From contig JBKJQB010000111.1 of NCBI GenBank assembly GCA_046594105.1, forward strand, positions 1 to 17,905: a stretch of 17,905 nucleotides of DNA. The letters are read 5' to 3'. Every line of letters begins with the position of its first letter. Positions within the stretch are counted from its first letter, which is position 1. The translations under genes were made by a program, and so were the position numbers. Under the pieces are notes generated by a model. That model saw nothing but the letters and a program-made list of their open reading frames with translations, searched no databases and had not been told where the DNA came from. Shown in pieces: positions 6,872-14,097 of this stretch. The stretch comes from JBDSGC01 sp046594105. Its GTDB lineage: Bacteria > Acidobacteriota > Thermoanaerobaculia > Gp7-AA8.

Positions 6872-7942
6872 ATGCGCTTTGCATCTCTCGCCAGTCTTGT
6901 TCTCCTCGCCGCCTGCTCTACCGCGAGTGCACCGAACTCAATCGTCCCTCCGAACGCGGTCGCAGTCCCCATCCCTGCAGCCTGGCAGGCTGATCGTTCA
7001 CCCGCTCCGGTCCCCGAGCTCTGCGCGCTGGTGACCTGCGCTCCCAAGGCGCAGTCGAACGTGCGGATCGAGGGCGGGCGCATCTTCGCCGGCGACAAGG
7101 CCCTCACTCCGCAGTTTGCTGCGATCCAGTCTTTTGATGTCTCCCTGGAGCGGAAGGAGGTCGTGTTCTCGGCGAAGAGAAAGGACAACTTCGACATCGG
7201 GCTCGTGGCCCTCGAAGGGAGCGACGTGCATTGGGTTCCTGAGGACCATGCGGACGAGACCGACGTGCAGTGGGCTCCCCGCGGAAACAAAGTCAGCTTC
7301 GTGGTGCACAACGCTGGCGGGGAGCTGATCCGCTCGGTGCACATCCCGACGGCCAGCCAGCTCTCGGCCGATTTTCCCTACTCGATCGTTCGGCAGCTGG
7401 CCTGGGATCCCGCGGCGGAGCGCTACTCGATCGTGGTGGAGACGCCCGATTCGTCGCCGAGAGCGGAGACGCTGCGGTACAACGGTGAGGAGCGGAAGGT
7501 GGTCAGTGCGCCGGCGATCAAGTTGGACATGGCCCTCGAACCGTTTGAAGGCGGGGTGATGCTCCGGCCCTCTGCGATGCGCTACAACGAACGGATTCCG
7601 CTGGTGGTCTGGATCGATGCGCGTCCCTACGCCTGGAACGATGTGCGCGCCAGCCTGCTCCGGGAGCGCCGGATCGGTGGAATCGTGATCAGCCGGATTC
7701 CGGACCCGGCGTTCTGGAATGCCGTCCGGTCCATCCCCTGGGTCGATCCCTCGCAGATCTTCCTGGTGGGCGCGGCCGGTGATGGCGCGGTGCGCGGCAT
7801 CGCCGGGGACGCCTCGGTTGCGCCGGGCCGCTACCTCCAGCAGGGGAATACGGTGCTGGTGGCGCCTGCTGGCGTACAATCCTTTGCGGCTCGCTACATT
7901 GCCGACCTGTTGAAGGGAACGACCCCGCCGAATGGCCGCTGA
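6872..7942 (+). CDS. Lipoprotein with propeller-like and inactive alpha/beta-hydrolase-like regions
   Basis: The 356-residue product has a lipoprotein signal (MRFASLASLVLLAAC; lipobox LAAC, Cys15). I do not recognise a named family. Residues about 80-200 contain repeated short beta segments (for example DETDVQWAPRGNKVSFVVHN, 128-147, and VRQLAWDPAAERYSIVVETP, 173-192) that resemble TolB/PD40-type propeller blades. Residues about 240-345 look like an alpha/beta-hydrolase core, with IPLVVWIDARP (242-252) and VDPSQIFLVGAAGDGAVR (291-308). The latter sits where S9-family peptidases have a nucleophile elbow GxSxG, but the Ser is missing. An inactive prolyl-oligopeptidase relative is therefore my best guess. 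The reading frame extends upstream, but ATG 6872 places the signal at the N-terminus. The stop overlaps the lepB start by 11 bp, so the two are coupled. Confidence 0.7.
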   Translation: MRFASLASLVLLAACSTASAPNSIVPPNAVAVPIPAAWQADRSPAPVPELCALVTCAPKAQSNVRIEGGRIFAGDKALTPQFAAIQSFDVSLERKEVVFSAKRKDNFDIGLVALEGSDVHWVPEDHADETDVQWAPRGNKVSFVVHNAGGELIRSVHIPTASQLSADFPYSIVRQLAWDPAAERYSIVVETPDSSPRAETLRYNGEERKVVSAPAIKLDMALEPFEGGVMLRPSAMRYNERIPLVVWIDARPYAWNDVRASLLRERRIGGIVISRIPDPAFWNAVRSIPWVDPSQIFLVGAAGDGAVRGIAGDASVAPGRYLQQGNTVLVAPAGVQSFAARYIADLLKGTTPPNGR

Positions 7943-8690
7943 GGCAATCCAGAAAAAATCGACCGCCCGCGAGTACTACGAAGCTCTCCTGATCGCCGTC
8001 ATTTTCGTCAATTTCGCCCGGATCTTCGCGTTCCAGGCGTTCAAGATTCCGACCGGCTCGATGGAGGACAATCTCAAGGTCGGCGATCACATCATCGTCA
8101 ACAAGTTCATCTACGGCCCGTCCGGGCCGCTGGCGGCGAAGCTCCTTCCGCTGCGCGACATCAAGCGGGGAGACATCATCGTGTTCCGTTACCCTCTCCA
8201 GCCGGACACCGACTTCGTCAAGCGGGTCATCGGAATGCCGGGCGACATCGTGGAAGTCAAGGACAAGGTCGTATCCATCAACGGAAAGCCGACCGTGGAG
8301 CCCTATGTCATCCACGACGATCCCACCATCTATCCACCGCGACCGGCGCTGCCGGAGCCGTACCGGTCGCGCGATCAGTTCGGTCCCTACACCGTTGCGC
8401 CGGACAGCTATTTCGCCATGGGAGACAATCGCGACCGGTCGAGCGATTCGCGTTACTGGGGAACGGTTCCGCGCTCCATGATCAAGGGGCGCGCGTTCAT
8501 GGTGTACTGGTCCTTCGAAGGAACGCCGCCTTCTCCCGAGGCCCCGTTCGTCGAGCGAATCAAGGAACTGGCCAGCGTGGGCATCCACTTCTTCACCCGG
8601 ACGCGCTGGGAACGGACGTTCTTCATCGTCGACAGCAAGTACCATTACACCCCGAGCCGGTCCCCTGACGAAGCCGGTGAGACCCCCTGA
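7932..8690 (+). CDS. lepB: Signal peptidase I
   Basis: LepB cleaves signal peptides from secreted proteins on the outer face of the inner membrane, using a Ser-Lys dyad. The 252-residue product has one N-terminal membrane segment (about 17-36). The catalytic Ser43 is in IPTGSMEDNL, the general base Lys97 in DFVKRVIGMPGD, and box E is GDNRDRSSDSRYWG (164-177). With a single membrane segment it differs from the two-segment E. coli enzyme; many non-proteobacterial enzymes look like this. The ATG at 7932 lies inside the end of the lipoprotein gene (11-bp overlap). The pcnB start follows 11 bp after its stop, so the three genes probably form one operon. Confidence 0.95.
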   Translation: MAAEAIQKKSTAREYYEALLIAVIFVNFARIFAFQAFKIPTGSMEDNLKVGDHIIVNKFIYGPSGPLAAKLLPLRDIKRGDIIVFRYPLQPDTDFVKRVIGMPGDIVEVKDKVVSINGKPTVEPYVIHDDPTIYPPRPALPEPYRSRDQFGPYTVAPDSYFAMGDNRDRSSDSRYWGTVPRSMIKGRAFMVYWSFEGTPPSPEAPFVERIKELASVGIHFFTRTRWERTFFIVDSKYHYTPSRSPDEAGETP

Positions 8691-8701
8691 CTCTGACCTT
8701 C

Positions 8702-10069
8702 ATGATCGATCCGGCCGACGTGCCGTCCGAACCGCAGGAGCCGCTGGAAATCGCCGGCTCCCCGCAGGAGCCTGAGCCTGGCGGGGACCCGACCATTGTC
8801 GATCGCGCCAACCATCCTCTTTCGCGGCGACGGGTTCCGGAGAATGTACTCAAGGTTCTCTACCGGCTGCATCGCAGCGGCTACCGGGCCTATCTGTGCG
8901 GTGGCAGCGTCCGCGACCTGCTGATGAACCGGCCACCGAAGGACTTCGACATTGCCACCGACGCCCATCCGGCGGACATCCGGAAGCTGTTCCGGAACAG
9001 CCGCATCATCGGCCGCCGGTTCCGGCTGGTGCACATCATCTTTCAGGACATGACCGTCGAGGTGTCGACGTTTCGTCGTGAACCGGAGCGGGTGGTTCAG
9101 GAAGATGTCGAGAACCTGCTGATCACGGACGACAACACCTTCGGTTCCCCACTGCAGGACGCCCGGCGGCGCGACTTCACCATCAACGCGCTTTTCTACA
9201 ACATCGCGGACTTCTCAGTCATCGATTACGTCGGCGGGCTCGATGACCTGACCGACGGTCTGGTGCGGGTGATCGGCGATCCCGACGTGCGCTTCCGGGA
9301 AGACCCGGTCCGTCTGCTGCGGGCCATTGAGTTCGCGTCCCGCCTCGGTTTTCAGGTCGAGCCGGCCACCTGGGATGCCATCAGGCGCCATCGCAACGAC
9401 ATCCTGAAAGCCTCGCCACCGCGAGTCTCCGAAGAGATTCTCGAACTGCTGCGACGGGGATGGTCTCGCGGTGCGGTGCGCCTCATGCTCAGCAGCGGGC
9501 TGCTGGAGCCGTTGCTGCCGGAGGTCTGCCGGACCATCGGTGCCGACGGCCTCGACGAAGGCCCCCGCGAGGGCCCCCGCGAGGGCATCGAGTACTTCTG
9601 GAAAATGCTGGAAGTGCTCGATCGCACATCGCAGGCAGGGCGCAAGATTTCCGACGCCGTGCTGCTCTCGGTGCTCTTCCTGCCCTGGATCGTGCACGAT
9701 CTGGAAGTGGAAGAGGGAAAACGCGACGGGCGGATGCGGATCAGCGACGTGATCCTGTTCATCCGCGAACTGATCCAGCCTGTGTGCGCCCGGATGGCCT
9801 TCGCTGCCGGGACGCGCCACCAGATCGAAGCGGCGCTGGAGACGTTCTGGCGTCTGCTGGAGCCGCCTGGCGACCGCAAGTCGCAGTTTCGTTTCGTCTA
9901 TCGCGAGCCGTTCAACGATGCCATGGCCCTGCTGGAACTGTACGCACTCTCCTCAGGGAAGCATGTCGACGCCCTCCGCCAATGGCAGAGTTTCGCGCAG
10001 AAGGTCAAGCGAGAGGGTGGAGAAGCGGCGCCGACCGTCGCCAAACGGCGCCGTCGCAAGAGGAACTGA
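8702..10069 (+). CDS. pcnB: Poly(A) polymerase I (PcnB-type nucleotidyltransferase)
   Basis: This 455-residue protein is a class II CCA-adding/poly(A) polymerase family member. After a Pro/Glu-rich, probably disordered tail (1-40) comes the catalytic head: CGGSVRDLL (66-74), DFDIAT (81-86, Asp81 and Asp83) and a third carboxylate at Glu120 in VEVSTF. RKLFRNSRIIGRRFRLVHII (94-113) is the segment characteristic of PcnB rather than CCA-adding enzymes. RRRDFTINALFY (155-166) is also conserved. The C-terminus is basic (AKRRRRKRN), as in PcnB. Poly(A) addition would promote mRNA decay, but a tRNA CCA-adding role cannot be excluded: some lineages split or swap these functions. Around residues 287-294 a 12-bp unit is present twice in tandem, giving a repeated Gly-Pro-Arg-Glu. 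No SD motif is obvious. Confidence 0.85.
   Translation: MIDPADVPSEPQEPLEIAGSPQEPEPGGDPTIVDRANHPLSRRRVPENVLKVLYRLHRSGYRAYLCGGSVRDLLMNRPPKDFDIATDAHPADIRKLFRNSRIIGRRFRLVHIIFQDMTVEVSTFRREPERVVQEDVENLLITDDNTFGSPLQDARRRDFTINALFYNIADFSVIDYVGGLDDLTDGLVRVIGDPDVRFREDPVRLLRAIEFASRLGFQVEPATWDAIRRHRNDILKASPPRVSEEILELLRRGWSRGAVRLMLSSGLLEPLLPEVCRTIGADGLDEGPREGPREGIEYFWKMLEVLDRTSQAGRKISDAVLLSVLFLPWIVHDLEVEEGKRDGRMRISDVILFIRELIQPVCARMAFAAGTRHQIEAALETFWRLLEPPGDRKSQFRFVYREPFNDAMALLELYALSSGKHVDALRQWQSFAQKVKREGGEAAPTVAKRRRRKRN
9560..9583 (+). repeat. In-frame 12-bp tandem duplication inside pcnB
   Basis: GGCCCCCGCGAG occurs twice without a gap and encodes Gly-Pro-Arg-Glu twice. It is in frame, so it changes length by multiples of four residues. 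It falls between the head/body domain and the C-terminal helices, probably in a loop. Confidence 0.85.
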
Positions 10070-10078
10070 CCTTCGTCC

Positions 10079-10136
10079 GCGTCCGGCGCGGAGCCCATCC
10101 GCCGGCATCCTTGGGGCGGAGGCCGCGCTCCCTACC
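10079..10136 (+). repeat. Divergent copy of the dispersed GC-rich repeat
   Basis: The gap between pcnB and the cysteine desulfurase holds CGCCGGCATCCTTG (10100-10113), identical to 15177-15190 and one mismatch from the minus-strand copy at 6819-6832. Flanking GCGCGGAGCCC and GGCCGCGCTCCC are partly complementary, so the whole segment can fold. Only the left half of the palindrome is kept (CTTGGGGCGG instead of CTTGCCGGC). Confidence 0.6.
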
Positions 10137-10152
10137 CATGCCATTACAATCC

Positions 10153-11292
10153 ATGGACGTGTCCGCGCTCCCGATCTACCTCGATCACCACGCCACCACG
10201 CCGTGCGACCCGCGCGTGATCGAAGCGATGCTGCCTTTTTTCTCAGAGAGTTTCGGGAACCCGTCGTCGACCACTCACGAGCACGGAAGGAAAGCGGCGA
10301 AGGCTCTGGAGGATGCGCGGATCGAGGTAGCGGCGTTCTTCGGCGTGCCGCCGAACGAGGTGTACTTCACCGCCGGGGCGACCGAATCGAACAACCTGGC
10401 GCTGCATCTTCTCCAACCTGGCGATGGATTCATCACCTCCGCGATGGAACATAAGTCGGTTCTGGTTCCAGCCGGAAAACTAGCCAGCGCAGGGGTCGAT
10501 GTGACCATCCTTCTTCCGGATGGCGAAGGATTCATCGCGCCGGAACGGGTGGAGGACGCCATGCGGCCGAACACCAGGCTGGTGTCCATCGAAGCGGCGA
10601 ACGGAGAGATCGGAACGATCCAGCCCATCGAAGCCATCGGGGCCCTCTGCCGGGCGCGAGGGGTGCGGTTTCACACCGACGCTACCCAGGCGGCAGGCAA
10701 GGTTCCCCTGTCGATGGAAGAAGTGGATCTCGCCTCGATCTCCGCTCACAAATTGTATGGACCGAAGGGAGTGGGAGCGCTCATCGTTCGCCGGGGCATC
10801 AGGATCGAGCCGTTGATCGATGGCGGCGGTCAGGAGCGAGGGGCGCGATCGGGAACGGTCAACCTGCCGGCCGTCGTGGGCCTGGCTGCCGCGCTCCGCA
10901 TCCGGAGAGAGGAGATGGGAGAGGAAGCGGCCCGGCTGAGCGGCCTTCGAAACAGGTTGTGGGAGCGGCTGGTGGGGGAAATCAAAGGGGTTCGCGTCCA
11001 CGGTCCGCGGGAGCTAAGATTGCCGGGCAATCTCAACGCCAGCTTCGAACGGGTGGATGCGGAGTCGATCATGATCGCGATGCGACGTTTCTCCCTGTCG
11101 GCTGGCGCCGCATGCAGTTCAGGCGAGCGTGGACCTTCCCCGGTGCTGCGGGCCATCGGTGTCGACGACGCCACGGCCTTCGGGGCCATCCGCTTTGGCC
11201 TGGGTCGCTCGAACACAGGCGAGCACATCGACATGCTGGTCGAGGACCTTACGCGGACCGTGCGGCGCGTGCGGGAGATCTCCGCGGCATGA
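10153..11292 (+). CDS. Cysteine desulfurase (IscS/NifS family)
   Basis: This PLP enzyme takes sulfur from cysteine to form an enzyme persulfide for Fe-S cluster assembly or tRNA thiolation. The 379-residue product begins with the typical PIYLDHHATTPCDP (7-20). GATESNNLAL (75-84), EHKSV (99-103), HTDATQAAG (174-182) and the PLP-lysine motif SAHKLYGPKGVG (197-208, Lys200) follow. The active-site cysteine is Cys321 in GAACSSGERGP, and RSGTVN (232-237) is the usual substrate segment. An ATG at 10138 would add MPLQS; I prefer 10153 because family members start close to the YLD motif. No iscU, iscR or mnmA is adjacent, so the sulfur acceptor is unknown. The stop overlaps the PilZ gene by 4 bp (ATGA). 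The IscS versus NifS name is left open. Confidence 0.9.
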   Translation: MDVSALPIYLDHHATTPCDPRVIEAMLPFFSESFGNPSSTTHEHGRKAAKALEDARIEVAAFFGVPPNEVYFTAGATESNNLALHLLQPGDGFITSAMEHKSVLVPAGKLASAGVDVTILLPDGEGFIAPERVEDAMRPNTRLVSIEAANGEIGTIQPIEAIGALCRARGVRFHTDATQAAGKVPLSMEEVDLASISAHKLYGPKGVGALIVRRGIRIEPLIDGGGQERGARSGTVNLPAVVGLAAALRIRREEMGEEAARLSGLRNRLWERLVGEIKGVRVHGPRELRLPGNLNASFERVDAESIMIAMRRFSLSAGAACSSGERGPSPVLRAIGVDDATAFGAIRFGLGRSNTGEHIDMLVEDLTRTVRRVREISAA

Positions 11293-11996
11293 GCGCGAAG
11301 GCTTCGGGACAGGGAATCATCCTTCTGGTCGATCACTCGCGCGGCGCGCTCCTGTTTCAGGAGAGTCTGCTGCGCCGCCGGCAGTCGGTGATCGTCACCG
11401 CTCTGGCTGGGAGTGAAGGGTTGGAGAAAGCCCGGGCGGAGCGACCGGAGCTGATCATGTTCGGATTCGATCTCTTCGACATGACCGCTCCGGAGTTCTG
11501 CAGGGAGATCCGTAACGATGCGGACCTGAAAGGCACCTCGTTGCTGTTCGTCTGCGAGCGGGATTGTCCGGAACAGGGGGAGATGGTGCTTTCGGCAGGC
11601 TGCAATGACGTGGTGGTGCGGCCGCTCCAGCGCGCCGAGCTCGACAACAAGATCGCCAGGTTGACCTCCATCCCCTCCCGCCGCGAACTCCGGACCATCA
11701 CCCGCCTGGAGGTGTCGCTGGAGAATGAGGGACGCTTCGTTCTCGGAAGAAGCCTCAACATCTCGGCGACCGGGATGCTTCTGGAGGTTGACAAGGTGAT
11801 GGCCGAGGGGCGGATGCGGGTCCACTTCTACCTGCCGGGCGATCCCAAGCCGATGGGCATCGAGGCGGAGGTGCTGCGCGCGGAGTTCACCGGTACGATG
11901 TCGAAGTACGGGGTCCGATTTCTGGATGTCGACTCCGAGCAGCGGGAACGGATCGAACGATTTGTTCACCGGCTCAACGCGCGGGAGCGGCAGTAA
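11289..11996 (+). CDS. Pseudo-receiver plus PilZ domain protein
   Basis: The 235-residue protein has two domains. Residues 9-125 look like a response-regulator receiver (ILLVDHS at 11-17; PELIMFGFDLFDM at 53-65; VVVRPLQ at 108-114). The phosphoacceptor position seems to be Gly59, the acidic pair is Asp15-His16, and the conserved Lys is Arg111, so normal phosphorylation is unlikely. Residues 129-232 are a PilZ domain with RTITR (135-139) and NISATG (157-162), matching the RxxxR and (D/N)xSxxG motifs that bind cyclic di-GMP. So the c-di-GMP site looks intact while the receiver looks degenerate. The frame is open upstream to 10959, but that part is shadow of the desulfurase gene. The gene overlaps its neighbours on both sides (4 bp and 1 bp). 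Cytoplasmic. Confidence 0.85.
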   Translation: MSAKASGQGIILLVDHSRGALLFQESLLRRRQSVIVTALAGSEGLEKARAERPELIMFGFDLFDMTAPEFCREIRNDADLKGTSLLFVCERDCPEQGEMVLSAGCNDVVVRPLQRAELDNKIARLTSIPSRRELRTITRLEVSLENEGRFVLGRSLNISATGMLLEVDKVMAEGRMRVHFYLPGDPKPMGIEAEVLRAEFTGTMSKYGVRFLDVDSEQRERIERFVHRLNARERQ

Positions 11997-12487
11997 TGGA
12001 TATCAATCGAAAGATCAGCGAGGCCATGGTCCTCACGAACAATGAGGAGTATCTCCGCGCGTACACTCTGTTTCTGGAGATTTATGGAGGAGAAAATCCT
12101 CCCTCTCCCAGCGCATCGGCCAAAGCGGCCACCGGCTTTTCCTACTTCGGTCTCTGCCTCGCGCTGGTGCAGAAAAAGTACAAGCCGGCGATCGATCTGT
12201 GCAAGCGCGCCATCGAGCTGCAGTTCTACAACGGGGACCACTACGCCAACCTCACTTGGGTGTACATGGCGGCGGGCAACCGGAAGAAAGCGCTGGAGAC
12301 GGTCGCCTCCGGGCTCAAGCTTCTTCCCGACCACGAAGGCCTCCTGGAAGTGCGCAAGGGACTGGGAGTCCGCTCCCGCCCGACGGTCCCCTTCCTCGAT
12401 CGGGCTCATCCCATCAACGTTACCCTCGGGCAGTCCCGGCACGCCAAGAAGACTCCCACGCCAGGCGGAAAGAAGAAGAAGACGTGA
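11996..12487 (+). CDS. Small TPR-like protein with Lys-rich tail
   Basis: The 163-residue product looks like a tetratricopeptide-repeat protein. Helical pairs cover residues 1-30 (NNEEYLRAYTLFLEIY), 44-76 (YFGLCLALVQKKYKPAIDLC, then KRAIEL) and 79-115 (HYANLTWVYMAAGNRKKALE). The gaps match 34-residue TPR spacing with small and aromatic residues at the usual positions. The tail (about 146-163) is basic and ends GGKKKKT. There is no signal peptide, so it is probably a cytoplasmic scaffold. The stop of the PilZ gene and this start share one base (TAATG), with GGGAG just upstream, so expression is tightly coupled to the PilZ protein. A role as its partner is inference from gene order only. Confidence 0.75.
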   Translation: MDINRKISEAMVLTNNEEYLRAYTLFLEIYGGENPPSPSASAKAATGFSYFGLCLALVQKKYKPAIDLCKRAIELQFYNGDHYANLTWVYMAAGNRKKALETVASGLKLLPDHEGLLEVRKGLGVRSRPTVPFLDRAHPINVTLGQSRHAKKTPTPGGKKKKT

Positions 12488-12532
12488 ACTGGGGTCCGGT
12501 GCTACGGGCTGGACGCGCCCCGCGGATGAGTG

Positions 12533-12663
12533 ACCCTCGCCCCGCGACCGCGGGGAGAGGGAGACACGGAGCGAAGCGGAGTGCGGGTGAGGGGTCGTGC
12601 TTTCAAACCAGACCCCTCATCCGGCCGTCGGACACCTTCTCCCCGCGCGCGGGGGAAAGGGTA
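12533..12663. repeat. REP-like composite repeat with several hairpins
   Basis: The gap between the TPR and glycosyltransferase genes (about 230 bp) holds a GC-rich block of inverted repeats. These include CCCCGC-GACC-GCGGGG (around 12540-12555), TGAGGGGTC (12588-12596) pairing with GACCCCTCA (12611-12619), and CCCCGCGCGCGGGG (around 12640-12654). The phrase CACGGAGCGAAGCGGAGTGC and GAGAGGG/AAAGGG ends resemble common bacterial extragenic palindromic repeats. No gene is seen here. The two facing halves form an inverted pair as in BIME-type elements. Confidence 0.7.
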
Positions 12664-12716
12664 TCGAAGACTCAGGGACGAAGTCCTTCTTGTTCACACC
12701 TCGCCAGCCTCTCGGA

Positions 12717-13394
12717 ATGACCGCCGCCGTCTCCGTCATCATCCCCACCCGCAACGAAGAGCCCTGGATCGCCGGAGCCGTAGCGTCGGCCTTCCGAGCC
12801 GGAGCGTCCGAGGTGATCGTGGCCGATGGGGGGAGCAGCGATCGAACCATCGCCGTCGCGGAGAAGGAAGGGGCGCGGGTGTTGCGCTGTGCCGCCTTGC
12901 GTGCCCGGCAGCTCAACGAAGCCGCGAAGATCGCAGCCAACGAGTCCCTGATTTTTCTCCATGCGGATACGCGCCTTCCTGATGGTGCTGCGACCGTTGT
13001 GAACGCGTCGTTGACCACAGAGGGGTTTCTGTTCGGCGGATTCCGCATCGGCTTCGTAGAACACGATCGCCGCCTTCGCACCGTCGCCGCCATGATCAAC
13101 CTCCGGACCCGGCTGACCGGTTGTCCATGGGGGGACCAGGCTCAGTTCATCCGCCGCGAAACGTTTCAGAGAGTCGGCGGCTTTCGCGAGATTCCGCTGA
13201 TGGAGGATTACGACCTGGCGCTCCGGATGAAACGCGAAGGACCCACGGTGGTCCTTCCCTATAGGGTGGCCACGTCCGGGCGGCGATTCTTGAATAAAGG
13301 CGTGCTCCGCACCGCTGCCATCAACTGGTCGATCATCATTCGTTTTCGCCTCGGCGCGGATCCGGACGAGCTGGCGCGGTGGTACCGCAAATGA
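12717..13394 (+). CDS. Family 2 glycosyltransferase, TIGR04283-like
   Basis: The 225-residue protein is a GT-A fold glycosyltransferase. The nucleotide-binding start is VSVIIPTRNEE (5-15) with VADGGSSDRT (35-44); the metal-binding acidic site is LHADTRLP (81-88). LTGCPWGDQAQFIRR (133-147) and PLMEDYDLALRMK (160-172) are typical of the group known as TIGR04283. That group is named for arsenosugar synthesis in some organisms, but there are no arsenic genes here, so that name should not be used. The soluble, single-domain form lacks a membrane segment. I chose ATG 12717, right before the motif; upstream codons fall in repeat DNA. No partner genes lie on the same strand close by, and the acceptor is unknown. 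Confidence 0.85.
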   Translation: MTAAVSVIIPTRNEEPWIAGAVASAFRAGASEVIVADGGSSDRTIAVAEKEGARVLRCAALRARQLNEAAKIAANESLIFLHADTRLPDGAATVVNASLTTEGFLFGGFRIGFVEHDRRLRTVAAMINLRTRLTGCPWGDQAQFIRRETFQRVGGFREIPLMEDYDLALRMKREGPTVVLPYRVATSGRRFLNKGVLRTAAINWSIIIRFRLGADPDELARWYRK

Positions 13395-13401
13395 CAAATC
13401 G

Positions 13402-13415
13402 CCCGCGACTGCGGG
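13402..13415. repeat. Short CCCGC hairpin between convergent genes
   Basis: CCCGC-GACT-GCGGG lies between the convergent glycosyltransferase and GNAT genes. Its shape is very like CCCGC-TGAC-GCGGG at 15457-15470. It may act as a weak terminator or be a repeat remnant; there is no T-tract. Confidence 0.4.
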
Positions 13416-13472
13416 GCCGCTGACAGGACGCGGAGCGTTTCGATCTCTGGCCACCGGCTCGGCGAGAGTCAC

Positions 13473-14003
13473 TCACCGAAGATTCTTCTCCATGCGGACG
13501 AGCGGGAACGGGGTGCCATCTTCGAGGTGCGCGTCGATCGCTTCGACGTCGCGAAAGCCAGAGGCGAGGTACATGGCGTGGCCGCTGAGCATGGCCATCA
13601 GTTCCAGCCTCAGAAACCCGGCGGCGCGCGCTTCCGCCTCACACACCTGCAGGATGCGCCGTCCAATCCCCTGACGCTCGTGACCGGGCGCCACGAACAT
13701 GGCCCGGATTCTCGCAGCCTCGGAGGCCGGATCGAGCAGCCGGGCATCGTCGGAGGCCGATCCGCTTCCGGCATACAGCCGGCCACGCCGGCTCCAACCG
13801 CCGCAGCCGGTGATCGTTCCGTCCTCGTCCTCCACAAAGTACGTGCCGTCGTCCACCAGAGCCCCATCGAGATGCGCGACGAATTGGAGCGAGCTCTCCA
13901 CCTGGCGAGGGTCGTAGACGCGGCTGCCGATCACCGTGATCGATGCGCGCATCACGCGCTCGATTTCCGGGATGTCTCCGGCAGTTGCCTGGCGCAGCGG
14001 CAT
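13473..14003 (-). CDS. GNAT family N-acetyltransferase
   Basis: The 176-residue product has the GNAT acetyl-CoA-binding motif A at IRAMFVAPGHERQGIGRRIL (99-118), where Arg-Gln-Gly-Ile-Gly binds the pyrophosphate. Motif B is at LELMAMLSGHAMYLASGF (133-150), with the usual Tyr145 near the thiolate. The N-terminal ATAGDIPEIERVM is typical of small-molecule GNATs. Substrate unknown; amino acids, polyamines and antibiotics are all possible. It is transcribed alone, convergent with the glycosyltransferase and divergent from mobA. No membrane segment, so it is cytoplasmic. Confidence 0.88.
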   Translation of the reverse strand: MPLRQATAGDIPEIERVMRASITVIGSRVYDPRQVESSLQFVAHLDGALVDDGTYFVEDEDGTITGCGGWSRRGRLYAGSGSASDDARLLDPASEAARIRAMFVAPGHERQGIGRRILQVCEAEARAAGFLRLELMAMLSGHAMYLASGFRDVEAIDAHLEDGTPFPLVRMEKNLR

Positions 14004-14097
14004 GGCTTCTTTTTCCGCGATGCTCGATTGAAGAAAGGACCGGGCCCGGCGGGAACATGCTCGGGCTGAAGATCCGATGGGCTACGCTAAGAATCTC

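Noticed and set aside
10830..11969. 379-residue minus-strand frame across the desulfurase and PilZ genes
   Set aside because: It spans two well-supported genes and their junction and has no recognisable motif.
12533..12663. CRISPR-like or tRNA-like structure in the repeat block
   Set aside because: The hairpins differ in sequence and spacing, there are no regularly spaced identical repeats, and no cloverleaf or CCA end is seen.
12717..13394. Arsenosugar biosynthesis function for the glycosyltransferase
   Set aside because: The TIGR04283 group carries that name, but no arsenic methyltransferase or arsenosugar gene lies nearby.
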